Positions 8,999 through 18,697 of a stretch of 64,000 nt of DNA are shown piece by piece. Position 1 is the stretch's first letter. Every line of letters starts with the position of its first letter. The notes under the pieces are model-generated. The model made no database searches, was not told where the DNA came from, and saw only the letters and a program-made list of their open reading frames with translations. The position numbers and the translations under genes are program-made. Source of the stretch: Alphaproteobacteria bacterium. GTDB taxonomy: Bacteria; Pseudomonadota; Alphaproteobacteria; UBA8366; Aestuariispiraceae. Location: contig SPJV01000078.1 of NCBI GenBank assembly GCA_006844765.1, forward strand, positions 40,120 to 104,119, given 5' to 3'.

Positions 8999-9899
8999 CC
9001 CGCTTCACCCGCATTCCGGCTTCGAAGCCGATAGTGTGGGCATCTTCCAGCGCGCCTTCCGCGCTCTCCCGCCAGACTTGGCTTCCATCCTCGCTCGCCA
9101 GCAAACCTCGGAAGGTGAGGCGCCCGCCCGCAATCTCCGCAAAGGCCCCAATCGGTGTCCGGCAGGATCCATCCAGGGCTTCCAGAAACGCACGCTCGCA
9201 TGTGACCCGCGCCGCAGTCTCTTCGCAATGCAGGGGCGCAATCAGCGCCATCAAGTCGTCGCGTCCCTTGGGGACTGAGATCGCAATAGCCCCTTGTCCG
9301 GCTGCCGGCAGCATTTCTTCCGGCGGCAAGGGGCGGGTCGCCTTCTCCGCCATGTCCAATCGGTTTAGCCCGGCCATCGCCAGCAAAGTGGCATCAGCCT
9401 CCCCCTCCGCCAGTTTGCGGAGTCTGGTATTCACATTGCCCCGGAAAGTCACAACCTCCAAATCAGGGCGGGCGGCGAGCACTTGGGCCTTCCGGCGAAG
9501 GGAGGCGGTTCCCACTTTTGCCCCCGAAGGCAGGGTCGCAAAGCTTTCCGCGCTCAAGGAGACGAAGGCGTCGCGTGGATCTTCCCGCGGCAGGATAGCG
9601 GCAATCGCAATATCCTCCGGCATCCAGGTTTCCAAGTCTTTCAGGGAATGCACCGCTGCTTCACAGCGGCCATCGCGCTGCGCCTCATCGAGTTCCTTGG
9701 AGAACAACCCCTTACCGCCGATTTCCGACAAGGGGCGGTCCTGAACCTTATCCCCCGTGGTCTTTATCTCAACGATCTCAGGCACCAGACCGAGATGGGC
9801 TGCGGCCAGTCGGTCGCGCGTTTCATAGGCTTGGGCGAGGGCGAGAGGTGATCCTCTGGTCCCCAACCGCAATTGATTTGGAAAAGCTGTATCAGTCAT
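8973..9899 (-). CDS. hemC: Hydroxymethylbilane synthase (porphobilinogen deaminase)
   Basis: A 308-aa enzyme that polymerises four porphobilinogens into hydroxymethylbilane in tetrapyrrole synthesis. Seen: N-terminal [82 protein letters not shown], and the dipyrromethane-cofactor cysteine in [12 protein letters not shown] longer frame to 9971 exists, but the conserved protein begins at the ATG at 9899. It is divergent from tsaD with 47 bp between the start codons, so both promoters must share that short space. Confidence 0.97.
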   Translation of the reverse strand: MTDTAFPNQLRLGTRGSPLALAQAYETRDRLAAAHLGLVPEIVEIKTTGDKVQDRPLSEIGGKGLFSKELDEAQRDGRCEAAVHSLKDLETWMPEDIAIAAILPREDPRDAFVSLSAESFATLPSGAKVGTASLRRKAQVLAARPDLEVVTFRGNVNTRLRKLAEGEADATLLAMAGLNRLDMAEKATRPLPPEEMLPAAGQGAIAISVPKGRDDLMALIAPLHCEETAARVTCERAFLEALDGSCRTPIGAFAEIAGGRLTFRGLLASEDGSQVWRESAEGALEDAHTIGFEAGMRVKRDAGGVLPG

Positions 9900-9946
9900 G
9901 GGCGAAATCTGTAGCCTATCCCGCCCGGCTGCGCTACAGCGAAACC

Positions 9947-11020
9947 ATGCGTGTACTCGGTATTGAAACATCCTGCGACGAAACAGCCGCCGCTATTGTC
10001 GATGATGACAGGCGCGTGCTGTCCAATGTCGTCCTATCACAGCTGGACGATCATCGCCCCTTCGGTGGTGTCGTACCGGAAATAGCCGCGCGCGCCCATC
10101 TCACTCATCTGGACGGGATCATAGAAAAGGCCCTGACAGACGCTGATATTGGCTTTGAGGAATTGGACGCGGTTGCCGCAACCACAGGCCCGGGCTTGAT
10201 CGGCGGTGTCATGGTCGGCGCGATCACCGCCAAGGCGATAGCCCTGGCGCGGGGCCTGCCCTTTGTCGCGGTCAACCATCTGGAAGGGCACGCTTTGACT
10301 GCCCGGCTCACAAACGCCGTGGAGTTTCCCTACCTGCTGCTGCTGGTCAGCGGTGGTCATTGCCAATTGCTCGCTGTTGAAGGCGTCGGCCGCTACACCC
10401 GATACGGGACAACGGTCGATGACGCGGTGGGGGAAGCCTTCGACAAGACGGCGAAGCTTCTGGGGCTGGGTTTCCCTGGCGGCCCCGCTGTCGAGCGCGC
10501 AGCCACGCAAGCAAGCAATCCCAAAGCCTTCGACCTGCCGCGTCCAATGGCCGGAAAGCCACATTGCGATTTTTCCTTCTCTGGCTTGAAGAGCGCGGTG
10601 CGACGTCATTGCGATGCCCTGCAGCCCAGGTCGGATGGAACCTATGCGCCGGAAGATGTTCAGAATCTGGCAGCCGGTTTTCAGCAAGCGGCAGCCGATG
10701 TCCTGGCTGACCGGACTCGCCGCGCCGCAGATCGTTTTATCAAAGATTATGGTTCAGGGGTTTTGGTTGTCGCCGGGGGTGTTGCCGCCAATCAGACGCT
10801 GCGCGTGGCTCTTGAGAATGCCGCAAACGATGCAGGCATGGGGTTTGCCGCGCCGCCGCCGGGATTATGCACTGACAACGGCGCCATGATCGCCTGGGCA
10901 GGGTTGGAACGGTTCAGGCTTGGTCGACAAGACCCTCTGGACTTTAAGGCACGCCCGCGTTGGCCTCTGGACGATCCGTCTCTTGCGGTTGATGACACGA
11001 TTGAGGGAGCTTCGATATGA
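9947..11020 (+). CDS. tsaD: tRNA N6-adenosine threonylcarbamoyltransferase
   Basis: A 357-aa enzyme that transfers the threonylcarbamoyl group to A37 of ANN-decoding tRNAs, working with TsaB and TsaE. Seen: [18 protein letters not shown] at the start, the metal-binding HLEGH motif in [53 protein letters not shown] and [12 protein letters not shown]. The frame extends upstream to 9848, but that part overlaps hemC and lacks family similarity, so the ATG at 9947 is chosen. It overlaps gpsA by 4 bp (ATGA), an arrangement common in alphaproteobacteria. Confidence 0.97.
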   Translation: MRVLGIETSCDETAAAIVDDDRRVLSNVVLSQLDDHRPFGGVVPEIAARAHLTHLDGIIEKALTDADIGFEELDAVAATTGPGLIGGVMVGAITAKAIALARGLPFVAVNHLEGHALTARLTNAVEFPYLLLLVSGGHCQLLAVEGVGRYTRYGTTVDDAVGEAFDKTAKLLGLGFPGGPAVERAATQASNPKAFDLPRPMAGKPHCDFSFSGLKSAVRRHCDALQPRSDGTYAPEDVQNLAAGFQQAAADVLADRTRRAADRFIKDYGSGVLVVAGGVAANQTLRVALENAANDAGMGFAAPPPGLCTDNGAMIAWAGLERFRLGRQDPLDFKARPRWPLDDPSLAVDDTIEGASI

Positions 11021-12015
11021 GCGGCGTGACCGTAATCGGCGGCGGCGCTTGGGGCACGGCGCTTGCCACCGTCGCCCATCGCGCGGCGAAGGGACAGCAT
11101 CCGGTTCGTCTATGGGCGCGCAACCCTGATGTCATCGTCGGCATCCGGGTCACCGGCGTCAATGAAGCCTATCTGCCGAGCATTCGCATAGATCCAATGG
11201 TCGAGGCTACGACCAAACTCGCTGATGCATTAGCCGGAACCGGTGCCGTTCTGCTGGTGGTTCCGGCGCAGGCAGTGCGAGAAACCGCCGAAGCATTGGC
11301 GGCACATCTACCAGCCGGGATTCCTGTCGCGCTATGCGCCAAGGGGATCGAGCGCGGTAGTATGAAAATGATGACGGAAGTCGCGGCGGAGTGTCTGCCG
11401 GAGGCACCCTTGGCTGTCCTGTCAGGCCCGACTTTCGCCGCAGAGGTCGCGCGGGGACAGCCGACCGCGGTGACGCTGGCAGGAAATGATAAGGCTGCCC
11501 TGGCCACGTTACGCGACATACTCGGCACCTCGACCTTTCGCCCCTATCTATCAGACGACCCCATCGGTGCGGAGGTTGGAGGGGCGGTCAAGAATGTCAT
11601 CGCCATTGCCGCCGGCATCGTGCGTGGCAAGAAGCTGGGCGAAAATGCCGGTGCAGCACTGTTGACCAGAGGCCTTGCCGAAATGACACGGCTGGCCGTC
11701 GCGATGGGTGGGCGTGCGGAAACACTTTCAGGACTTGCCGGGCTGGGCGATCTGGCGTTGACTACGGGCAGTCTTCAATCCCGCAATACCTCCTTCGGCA
11801 ATGCCCTGGGGGAAGGGAAATCGATCGATGAAATTTTGGGACAACGCCGTGCGGTAACCGAAGGGTTCTGGTCAGCGGAGGCTGTTTTGGCCCTCGCCGC
11901 CTCGAAATCCGTTGAAATGCCGATTACCGCCGCTGTTGCCGCCATTCTGAAGGGTGACCAGGGCATTGACGAGGCTGTGGAAGGCCTGTTGTCACGCCCC
12001 TACAAGGAGGAATGA
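11017..12015 (+). CDS. gpsA: Glycerol-3-phosphate dehydrogenase [NAD(P)+]
   Basis: A 332-aa cytosolic enzyme reducing dihydroxyacetone phosphate to sn-glycerol-3-phosphate, the backbone for phospholipids. Seen: Rossmann motif [58 protein letters not shown], the catalytic-lysine region [19 protein letters not shown], and [12 protein letters not shown]. Length is normal. It starts with a 4-bp overlap with tsaD and is followed three bases later by a GST-like gene, so tsaD-gpsA-GST-DUF3604 reads as one operon. Confidence 0.97.
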   Translation: MSGVTVIGGGAWGTALATVAHRAAKGQHPVRLWARNPDVIVGIRVTGVNEAYLPSIRIDPMVEATTKLADALAGTGAVLLVVPAQAVRETAEALAAHLPAGIPVALCAKGIERGSMKMMTEVAAECLPEAPLAVLSGPTFAAEVARGQPTAVTLAGNDKAALATLRDILGTSTFRPYLSDDPIGAEVGGAVKNVIAIAAGIVRGKKLGENAGAALLTRGLAEMTRLAVAMGGRAETLSGLAGLGDLALTTGSLQSRNTSFGNALGEGKSIDEILGQRRAVTEGFWSAEAVLALAASKSVEMPITAAVAAILKGDQGIDEAVEGLLSRPYKEE

Positions 12016-12018
12016 CGC

Positions 12019-12651
12019 ATGAGCGAGTACAAGCTTTTTTGCTTCAAGGAGTCCGGAAACGCCTATAAGGCCGGCCTGATGCTGGAACTCTGCGGCGCCG
12101 ACTGGCAGGCGGAATGGGTGGATTTCTTCAACGGCGCAACCCGAACCGATGACTACAAAGAATCCGTCAACGAAATGGGAGAAGCGCCGGTACTTATCCA
12201 TGGTGATGTAAAACTCTCCCAATCCGGCGTGATCCTTCAGTATCTTTCCGACCGGTTCGACCGGTTCGGGCCGCGCGATGAGGCTGAGAAATACGAAGTC
12301 CTGCGCTGGACCCTGTTCGATAATCACAAGCTGACCAGTTATACCGGGACCTATCGCTTTCTGAGCCGCTGGGCACCCAGCGCAGATCAAGCCGTGAAGG
12401 ACTTCTTTCACGCTCGCATGATTGGCGCCTGGACCGTGCTGGAGAAACGCTTGGAAGACCGCTCTTTTGTCGCCGGTTCGGAGCCGACAATCGCGGATAT
12501 CTCGCTCTGCGGTTACCTCTTCTTCCGGGATGAGGTTGGGGAAGATGCAGCCGATTGGCCAAACACCACAGCTTGGCTGGAGAGAATCAAAGCCTTACCG
12601 GGATGGTCACACCCCTATGACCTGCTGCCCGGCGGACCGGGAGATGCCTGA
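12019..12651 (+). CDS. Glutathione S-transferase family protein
   Basis: A 210-aa protein of two-domain GST layout. The thioredoxin-like N-terminal half has KLFCFKESGNAYKAGLMLEL and the cis-Pro region GEAPVLIHGDVKLSQSGVIL, where the SQSG matches the glutathione-binding (E/Q)S motif. The helical C-terminal half has FVAGSEPTIADISLCGYLFF, with the conserved capping Asp. Substrate unknown. Start is an ATG at 12019 with AAGGAGG immediately before, inside the gpsA 3' end. Its stop overlaps the next start (TGATG). Operon position beside gpsA suggests a housekeeping rather than inducible role; that is inference. Confidence 0.88.
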   Translation: MSEYKLFCFKESGNAYKAGLMLELCGADWQAEWVDFFNGATRTDDYKESVNEMGEAPVLIHGDVKLSQSGVILQYLSDRFDRFGPRDEAEKYEVLRWTLFDNHKLTSYTGTYRFLSRWAPSADQAVKDFFHARMIGAWTVLEKRLEDRSFVAGSEPTIADISLCGYLFFRDEVGEDAADWPNTTAWLERIKALPGWSHPYDLLPGGPGDA

Positions 12652-14948
12652 TGCCCATCCAACAACATATGGGGGAGATCTTCTCCAGCGCCCTGCCGAC
12701 TGAGGACCCGGTTCTCTACGGCACTGCCGATATCACGCCAAAAGGCGCTTTCGAGGCGCGCAGTTTCCAAACCTTCACCCTTACCTATAAGACCGGGCGC
12801 TATGGGCTGGACGATACGGGCTCAATCAAAGTGGTGTTTCGGTTCACCGCCGATGGCGGCGCCATGCAGACAGAGGATCCCACAGCCCCGAACTATGTCA
12901 CAGCGGTCAGCTCCAATGGTGTCCCCCTGACGGTTTCCTTCGATTTCAGTGGTCATGTCCGACCCTGGTATCAGGCACTGACAGTCATGGTCTCCAAAGG
13001 GTGCCTCCGCGAAGGTGACACCGTTACTCTGGTCGTGGGAGATACTTCCGGCGGCTCCCCCGGCTATCGCGTCCAATCCATGTGCGAGAGCGAGTTTACC
13101 TGGCGTGTCATTGCCGATGTCTGCGCAACCGGCCACTACGTCCCGATTGCTGAAAGCCCTACCATCGCCGTCGTTCCCGGCCCGCCCGCAGTCTGGAAGG
13201 CTGTCCTGCCGACAATGCGGCGCCCGGGGGAGGCGTTCCGGCTGGGCATCAAGGCGGAAGATGCCCATGGCAATCCATCCGATCAGGTGGATGCGACGGT
13301 CCGCTTAAAGCCCAGCATCGCCGTGAACGGCCTGCCGGAAACTGTCAGCCTGAAGCCGGGCCAGCGATCCTTAACAGTTTATGGTCTCTCCATCACCAAT
13401 GTCGATACAGGCGGGGACGTCACGCTACAGATCACGCTTGAAGACCTTAATGGGGCGGCTCTGGCCATCACAAACCCATTGATCATCCGCGACGGTGCCC
13501 TGGCAGAATATTGGGGTGACATGCATGGTCAAAGCGGTGAATCCGTCGGCCTGAACACGGCGCGGGAATACTTCACCTTTGCCCGTGACATGGCGTTCCT
13601 GGACGCAACAAGCCACCAGGCGAATGACTTCCAGATCAATTCTGCATTTTGGGGGCATGTGAACGCACTAACCGCAGAGTATCACGAAGATGGACGCTTC
13701 CTGACGGTTCCGGGCTATGAGTGGTCCGGCAACACGGGCGTCGGCGGCGACCGCAATGTTTATTTCCGGCATGAGGGCAGGATCATTCGACGCTCTTCGC
13801 ATGCACTGATCGCAGACAGAAAAGAGATCGATACGGATTCACCGACCGCCCGGCAGCTTTTCGAAGATCTGGCAGCGAATGAGGAAGATGTCGTCGTCTA
13901 TGCCCATATCGGTGGCCGGCCAGCCGACGTCGCCTATGCCCATGATGCGCGGTTGGAAACAGCGATGGAGATTCATTCCGCCTGGGGAACCTTTGAATGG
14001 CTGATGGAAGATTGTTTCCGCGAAGGCTATCGGGTCGGTGTGGTAACAAACTCCGACGGACATAAGGGGCGCCCAGGGGCAAGTTACCCAGGAGCCTCAA
14101 AATTCGGCGCCTATGGGGGGATCACCTGCTTCCTGATGCGGGAGCTTACGCGCGATGCCTGGTTCGATTGCCTGCGCAACCGCAGGCATTATGCAACCAC
14201 CGGCGACCGAATTCACATCGATCTCGCCGTCGAAGGTGACTTTGAGCGATATGACGCCGATCCTCTAGCCTATCCCCAAGCGAGCGCGTCGCCGGCCCAA
14301 CGCCTCGGCATGGGAGATATCGCCCGGTCGAACGGAGATACCGCGACAATGAAAGCCACGGTCCATGCGCGTGCGCCGATTGAGCGGATCGATGTCATGC
14401 GCGGGATGGAAATCTTGGAAACCATTCGGAACCCTGCACCCATTAAAGGCCGGGGCCGGCTTCGCGTTCTCTGGCGTGGTGCCATGGTCAAAGGCCGTGG
14501 CGCCCGCGCCGATTGGAAGGGACGCGCCAGTTTCCAAGGCTGCGAGATTTTGAGAACGCAGGAGATCAACGCCTGGAATCCCGACCGGCCGCTTGTCCAG
14601 TCGGAACCTGCGGTTCTGGAATGGGACAGCGTCACGGCGGGGAACTTCGGGGCTTTCGATGTCTGGTTGGAGGAAAGCGACAACGCAGAAGTCGAAATCG
14701 AAACGAACCACGCGACGGCTCGTTTTGAGCTGTCCGAAATCGGGTCGGAAGACGTTGTGATCCCGGCTGGCGGGCTTGATCTCGAGGTGAAGCTCTGCCG
14801 CCTCCCCGAAGAGATGGCAGCGGGACCTTTGACGGTCGATGTCGATATCCCGGTCATGGACGAAGGAGACACACCGATCTGGATTCGGGTCACGACCGAA
14901 GATGGCTTCCAAGCCTGGACAAGCCCGGTTTATCTTTTCCGAAACTGA
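12651..14948 (+). CDS. DUF3604 family protein (PHP-like metal-binding hydrolase domain)
   Basis: A 765-aa protein of the DUF3604 family. The N-terminal half (to about residue 280) is beta-rich with no signal peptide. The central part carries a PHP-like metal site pattern: YWGDMHGQSGESVG (about residue 286), FLDATSHQAND, VYAHIGGRPADVAYAHDA and VTNSDGHKGRPGASYPG. The Asp/His residues in these motifs look intact. The C-terminal third has YATTGDRIHIDLAVEG, then more beta structure. Family function is unknown; the fold suggests a phosphoesterase or lactonase-type hydrolase. It is the last gene of the tsaD operon (TGATG overlap with the GST). Confidence 0.88.
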   Translation: MPIQQHMGEIFSSALPTEDPVLYGTADITPKGAFEARSFQTFTLTYKTGRYGLDDTGSIKVVFRFTADGGAMQTEDPTAPNYVTAVSSNGVPLTVSFDFSGHVRPWYQALTVMVSKGCLREGDTVTLVVGDTSGGSPGYRVQSMCESEFTWRVIADVCATGHYVPIAESPTIAVVPGPPAVWKAVLPTMRRPGEAFRLGIKAEDAHGNPSDQVDATVRLKPSIAVNGLPETVSLKPGQRSLTVYGLSITNVDTGGDVTLQITLEDLNGAALAITNPLIIRDGALAEYWGDMHGQSGESVGLNTAREYFTFARDMAFLDATSHQANDFQINSAFWGHVNALTAEYHEDGRFLTVPGYEWSGNTGVGGDRNVYFRHEGRIIRRSSHALIADRKEIDTDSPTARQLFEDLAANEEDVVVYAHIGGRPADVAYAHDARLETAMEIHSAWGTFEWLMEDCFREGYRVGVVTNSDGHKGRPGASYPGASKFGAYGGITCFLMRELTRDAWFDCLRNRRHYATTGDRIHIDLAVEGDFERYDADPLAYPQASASPAQRLGMGDIARSNGDTATMKATVHARAPIERIDVMRGMEILETIRNPAPIKGRGRLRVLWRGAMVKGRGARADWKGRASFQGCEILRTQEINAWNPDRPLVQSEPAVLEWDSVTAGNFGAFDVWLEESDNAEVEIETNHATARFELSEIGSEDVVIPAGGLDLEVKLCRLPEEMAAGPLTVDVDIPVMDEGDTPIWIRVTTEDGFQAWTSPVYLFRN

Positions 14949-15043
14949 AAACCTTCCGACTGAAGTCCTAAAACCCGCATTTCTGTGAGGGGATTAACGT
15001 CCCGTTAGGACAAACACGGCTATAGTCACCCTCTCAAGGCAGA

Positions 15044-15562
15044 ATGCCGATATTCGAGAAGGTTGATCCTAAAATGAGAGAACGATTGAGCTTGTGGCTA
15101 TCCGTCCACAAAACCATCCGTGCTATTATAGTCCCTGTGTTACTTGTCCTTGCGCCGACATCAGAAGCATTATCCGCCGGTACAGACACGGCGATCGGAT
15201 TTGTTAAGGAAGTCGTTGGCCATACGACGCTTAGTCAAAATGGTGAAAGGCGTTCCGCCGCTGCCGGAACGAAAATCTATCTCAACGACATGGTTGAAAC
15301 GGACTCGGTCGGGTCTGTCGGAATAGTTTTCGATGATGGGTCGACCCTGTCTCTCGGCAACGACAGCAAAATCAAGCTGGACGAGTTTGTCTATGAGCCA
15401 GCGGATGGCATTGTTGGTCAAAGCTTCCAGATGCTCCAGGGCATGATGCTTTACGTCTCCGGCCAGATCACAAAAGTCGATCACGAAGCCGTTCGGGTTA
15501 ACACACCGGTCGCAACCATCGGCATTCGAGGCACCCGCTTCATACTGAGGCTTGATGATTGA
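15044..15562 (+). CDS. Secreted FecR-domain protein
   Basis: A 172-aa exported protein. A hydrophobic signal segment (residues 22-45) precedes a single FecR-type beta domain: AIGFVKEVVGHTTLSQNGER, AGTKIYLNDMVETDSVGSVG, VFDDGSTLSLGNDSKIKLDE, and the closing RVNTPVATIGIRGTRF. This is the stand-alone periplasmic version, not the sigma-regulator FecR with an N-terminal anti-sigma region. Proteins like this often sit beside adenylate cyclase or OmpA genes. ATGs at 15044 and 15074 are both in frame; the first has AAGG at five bases. The stop overlaps the next ATG by one base. Confidence 0.82.
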   Translation: MPIFEKVDPKMRERLSLWLSVHKTIRAIIVPVLLVLAPTSEALSAGTDTAIGFVKEVVGHTTLSQNGERRSAAAGTKIYLNDMVETDSVGSVGIVFDDGSTLSLGNDSKIKLDEFVYEPADGIVGQSFQMLQGMMLYVSGQITKVDHEAVRVNTPVATIGIRGTRFILRLDD

Positions 15563-16176
15563 TGGTGCATAATTCGATCAGAGCCTCTCTGTATGGGTTT
15601 GCCCTGCTGGCAGCATCATTGCTTGCCGCCTGCTCCGCTAAGCCTGTCGTCGTGCTGCTGCCGGAGGCTGATGGAACCGTCGGCACAGTTTGGGTCACCA
15701 ATGATGCGGGCACCCAGCAACTTGACCAAGCCTATGGAGTGGTCGAGTTCGATCCGATATCGGGCGCACCCCTACCCCAACGCGCAGCCGATAGTGAGGA
15801 GATCGCAGAAGACTTCGCAGCCGTTTTAAATGTCGAACCGATGCCGCCGGCAATCTTCTCATTTAAATTCAAATCTGACTCTGCAGACATGTTGGGGGAT
15901 ATGACCAGCATCCTGGACAGCATTGTCACGGCTTTCCAGGACCGAACACCATCCAAAATCTCTATCGTCGGTCACACAGACAGGGCTGGAGCACGAGCCT
16001 ATAACCTGCACCTAAGCCTGAGACGCGCCGAGGCTGTGCAGAAAGAACTGGCGGCCCGCAGTGTTCCGATTGACGCGATGGATGTTTCCTCGCATGGGGA
16101 AAACAACCCGATCATACGAACGAATGATGGGGTTGCCGAACCCCGTAATCGGCGGGTAGAAGTGATCGTGAAATAG
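15562..16176 (+). CDS. OmpA-family outer-membrane lipoprotein
   Basis: A 204-aa lipoprotein: the signal peptide ends in a lipobox (LLAAC, Cys about residue 24), followed by a short domain (residues 30-85) and a C-terminal OmpA/MotB peptidoglycan-binding domain. The latter shows KISIVGHTDRAGARAYNLHL, SLRRAEAVQKELAAR and NRRVEVIVK, with the Asp of GHTD and the Arg of NRR in place. It is likely lipid-anchored in the outer membrane and bound to the cell wall. Start codon ATG overlaps the FecR-domain stop (TGATG), so the two are co-translated. An in-frame TTG lies one codon upstream. Confidence 0.9.
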   Translation: MVHNSIRASLYGFALLAASLLAACSAKPVVVLLPEADGTVGTVWVTNDAGTQQLDQAYGVVEFDPISGAPLPQRAADSEEIAEDFAAVLNVEPMPPAIFSFKFKSDSADMLGDMTSILDSIVTAFQDRTPSKISIVGHTDRAGARAYNLHLSLRRAEAVQKELAARSVPIDAMDVSSHGENNPIIRTNDGVAEPRNRRVEVIVK

Positions 16177-16227
16177 CCGCACGGGCAGCGCAGACCAAAC
16201 TATCTGTTTTTGCATGGCGACACCGCG

Positions 16228-16256
16228 TTGACTTGCGCCCGCCCAGCGCTTATACA
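16228..16256 (+). promoter_or_regulatory. Sigma70-type promoter for rpmH-rnpA-yidC
   Basis: TTGACT (16228-16233) and TATACA (16251-16256) are separated by exactly 17 bp and lie 47 bp before the rpmH start. It is the best-looking housekeeping promoter in the window and fits a highly expressed ribosomal gene. Confidence 0.75.
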
Positions 16257-16302
16257 CCCGCCGAATTTCATTGTTTGCTAACCTCTTTCAGGAGATACGC
16301 CC

Positions 16303-16437
16303 GTGAAACGCACGTTTCAGCCCAGCCGGCTCGTCCGCAAGCGCCGCCACGGTTTCCGTGCGCGCATGGCGACCAGTGCAGGTCGTCAGGTTCTCGCTCG
16401 GCGCCGCGCCAAAGGCCGCAAGGTTCTTTCGGCTTAG
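16303..16437 (+). CDS. rpmH: 50S ribosomal protein L34
   Basis: A 44-aa protein starting at GTG with AGGAG eight bases upstream. It reads [20 protein letters not shown], then [19 protein letters not shown], and ends VLSA, an ordinary L34. Highly basic, part of the large ribosomal subunit. It begins the conserved rpmH-rnpA-yidC block. dnaA is not adjacent in this window. Confidence 0.98.
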   Translation: MKRTFQPSRLVRKRRHGFRARMATSAGRQVLARRRAKGRKVLSA

Positions 16438-16476
16438 GGGCATCCCCCCACGGTATCGCACGGCGAGGGCGCGGTT

Positions 16477-16869
16477 ATGATCGAACGCCTTAAACGCCGC
16501 GCCGATTTTCAGCGGCTGACCCGCGCGCGGCGATCCTTCGCAGCGCGCGGTTTGGTGTTGCAGGCAGACGCATTGCGGATTGCCGGCACCGAAATCAAAG
16601 CCAATGACGGGATACCGGAACCGATGAACCATCCGGCGCTGCGCATTGGCTTCACCGCCTCTAAGAAGGTTGGTGGTGCTGTGCAAAGAAACCGGGCAAA
16701 GCGCCGCCTGCGCGCGCTTGCCGAAGAAGTCCTCCCGGTGCATGCGATGCCGGCACATGACTATGTTTTAATTGCCAGGGCCGCGACAATTGACCGGCCC
16801 TATGCGCGTCTCCGGGGTGACCTGGAATACGCTTTGAAAAAAATGAAACTCTGGCGCCCGGACAACTGA
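16477..16869 (+). CDS. rnpA: Ribonuclease P protein component
   Basis: A 130-aa basic protein that binds the RNase P RNA and aids 5' maturation of pre-tRNAs. Seen: ERLKRRADFQRLTRARRSFA, LRIGFTASKKVGGAVQRNRA, the signature KRRLRALAEEV, and DYVLIARAATIDRPYARL. Residues 45-57 carry a short extra loop relative to compact homologues. The stop is 24 bp from yidC. The small gene yidD, commonly between rnpA and yidC, does not fit in this gap and is absent here. Confidence 0.96.
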   Translation: MIERLKRRADFQRLTRARRSFAARGLVLQADALRIAGTEIKANDGIPEPMNHPALRIGFTASKKVGGAVQRNRAKRRLRALAEEVLPVHAMPAHDYVLIARAATIDRPYARLRGDLEYALKKMKLWRPDN

Positions 16870-16893
16870 CCGGGATAGGGAGACGGGGCGGAA

Positions 16894-18696
16894 ATGGACG
16901 AAAAGAAAAATGTAATCCTGGCGATTGCTTTGTCGGCCCTGGTTCTGTTCGGCTGGAACTTCTGGGAAACCTCTCGCCGTCCGCCGCCCCCGACCGAAGC
17001 GGAATTGGCCCAAAGCCAGACGCAAGACGGTGCCCCCAAGGCGCCGGCGACAACCGGCGAAGATCGGGCCATCCCGACAGCGCCCGGCGCGCCATCCCTG
17101 CCAAACGAGTTGGTGCCGAGCGCGTTGAGCCGGTCTGCAGCCCTGGAAGCGAGCCCGCGTGTTGCAATCGACAGCCCGCGTCTTTCCGGTTCAATCAATC
17201 TCAAGGGTGCGCGCCTCGACGATTTGACCCTCAAAGGCTATTTTCAAACACTTGAAGACGACAGCCCGCTCGTTGATCTGCTGCAGCCAAGCGGCGGTTC
17301 AGAGCCCTATTTTGTCGAATTCGGCTGGTCCCCTGCTGAACCCGGCGCGGTCGAGGTCCCTGGCAAAGATACGCTGTGGCGTGCCGAAGGCGGCCCACTT
17401 GACCTGAATAGCCCTGTAACGCTCAGCTGGACCAATTCATCTGGTCTGACTTTCAAGCAGCGCTATGAAATTGACGAAAACTATATGGTGACTGTCACCC
17501 AATCCTTGGAAAACGGTGGCGCAGACGCTGTGCAGCTGTTGCCCTATGGTCGGGTCTTGCGGACGGGCACGCCGCAAATCCTGGACTTCTACATCTTGCA
17601 TGAAGGCCTGATCGGGGTCTTCAACGATGTGTTGGAAGAAGTCGATTATGCCGATCTGGTCGAAGAACGCGGCAAAGCCCTGTCCTATGAGAGCACCGGC
17701 GGATGGATGGGCATCACCGACAAATACTGGCATGCGGTGCTGATCCCGGATCAGTCGCTGCCGATCAGTTCGCGCATGGTGACGTGGAATCAGGACGGCA
17801 AGGATATCTATCAGGTTGATTTCCTGACCGGCGCCCAGACCGTTGCCCCTGGCGAAACAGCCAGCCGCACCAGCCGCGCTTTCACCGGCGCCAAGGAAAC
17901 GCTGTTACTGGATGCCTATCGGGATGACCTCGGCATCACCAATTTCGATCTGGCTGTCGATTTCGGCTGGTTCTATTGGCTGACCAAGCCGATCTTCTAT
18001 GCCATCCATTGGCTCTTTTTCCATCTCGGCAACTTCGGTCTGGCGATCCTGGCCCTGACCGTCGGCATCAAGCTCGCCTTCTTCCCCTTGGCGAACAAAT
18101 CCTACAAGTCGATGTCCAAGATGAAGCTGCTTCAGCCGAAGGTCGTCGAATTGCGGGAGCGCTTTGCCGACGATAAGCAGAAACTGAACCAGGAGATGAT
18201 GGGCCTTTATAAGAAGGAAAAGGTCAATCCGCTTGCCGGTTGTCTGCCGGTTGTGATTCAGATTCCGGTCTTCTTTGCGCTCTACAAGGTGCTGTTCGTC
18301 ACAATCGAAATGCGGCATGCACCTTTCTACGGCTGGATCACCGATCTATCGGCCAAGGATCCGACCGGGTTTCTGACCATGTTCGGACTGATCGATTGGC
18401 AGGTTCCCGCCATCCTTCAAGTCATCAACATTGGTGTCTGGCCGATCATCATGGGCATCACCATGTTCGCGCAGCAGAAACTGAACCCACCGCCCGCAGA
18501 TCCGATCCAACAGAAGATCTTCACCTGGATGCCATTCTTCTTCACCTTCCTGCTGGCGTCTTTCCCGGCTGGTCTGGTGATTTATTGGGCTTGGAACAAC
18601 TCACTCTCGATGCTGCAGCAATATGTAATCATGCGGCGGATGGGGGTCGCAATCGGCGGCGGCAGAGCAGATTCAAACAAAGACAGCACGGATTGA
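16894..18696 (+). CDS. yidC: Membrane protein insertase YidC
   Basis: A 600-aa inner-membrane insertase in the long Gram-negative form. One N-terminal helix (NVILAIALSALVLFGWNFWE), a Pro/Ala linker, the periplasmic P1 domain (about residues 85-340), then the conserved core of five helices beginning near FGWFYWLTKPIFYAIHWLFF. Seen: SYKSMSKMKLLQPKVVELRE, NPLAGCLPVVIQIPVFFALY, and the C-terminal helix pair FTFLLASFPAGLVIYWAWNN. It inserts proteins alone or with SecYEG. Followed one base later by engB. Confidence 0.97.
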   Translation: MDEKKNVILAIALSALVLFGWNFWETSRRPPPPTEAELAQSQTQDGAPKAPATTGEDRAIPTAPGAPSLPNELVPSALSRSAALEASPRVAIDSPRLSGSINLKGARLDDLTLKGYFQTLEDDSPLVDLLQPSGGSEPYFVEFGWSPAEPGAVEVPGKDTLWRAEGGPLDLNSPVTLSWTNSSGLTFKQRYEIDENYMVTVTQSLENGGADAVQLLPYGRVLRTGTPQILDFYILHEGLIGVFNDVLEEVDYADLVEERGKALSYESTGGWMGITDKYWHAVLIPDQSLPISSRMVTWNQDGKDIYQVDFLTGAQTVAPGETASRTSRAFTGAKETLLLDAYRDDLGITNFDLAVDFGWFYWLTKPIFYAIHWLFFHLGNFGLAILALTVGIKLAFFPLANKSYKSMSKMKLLQPKVVELRERFADDKQKLNQEMMGLYKKEKVNPLAGCLPVVIQIPVFFALYKVLFVTIEMRHAPFYGWITDLSAKDPTGFLTMFGLIDWQVPAILQVINIGVWPIIMGITMFAQQKLNPPPADPIQQKIFTWMPFFFTFLLASFPAGLVIYWAWNNSLSMLQQYVIMRRMGVAIGGGRADSNKDSTD

Positions 18697-18697
18697 G

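Noticed and set aside
10037..10687. Minus frame of 216 codons opposite tsaD
   Set aside because: tsaD motifs are complete on the plus strand in the same place; the antisense frame shows none.
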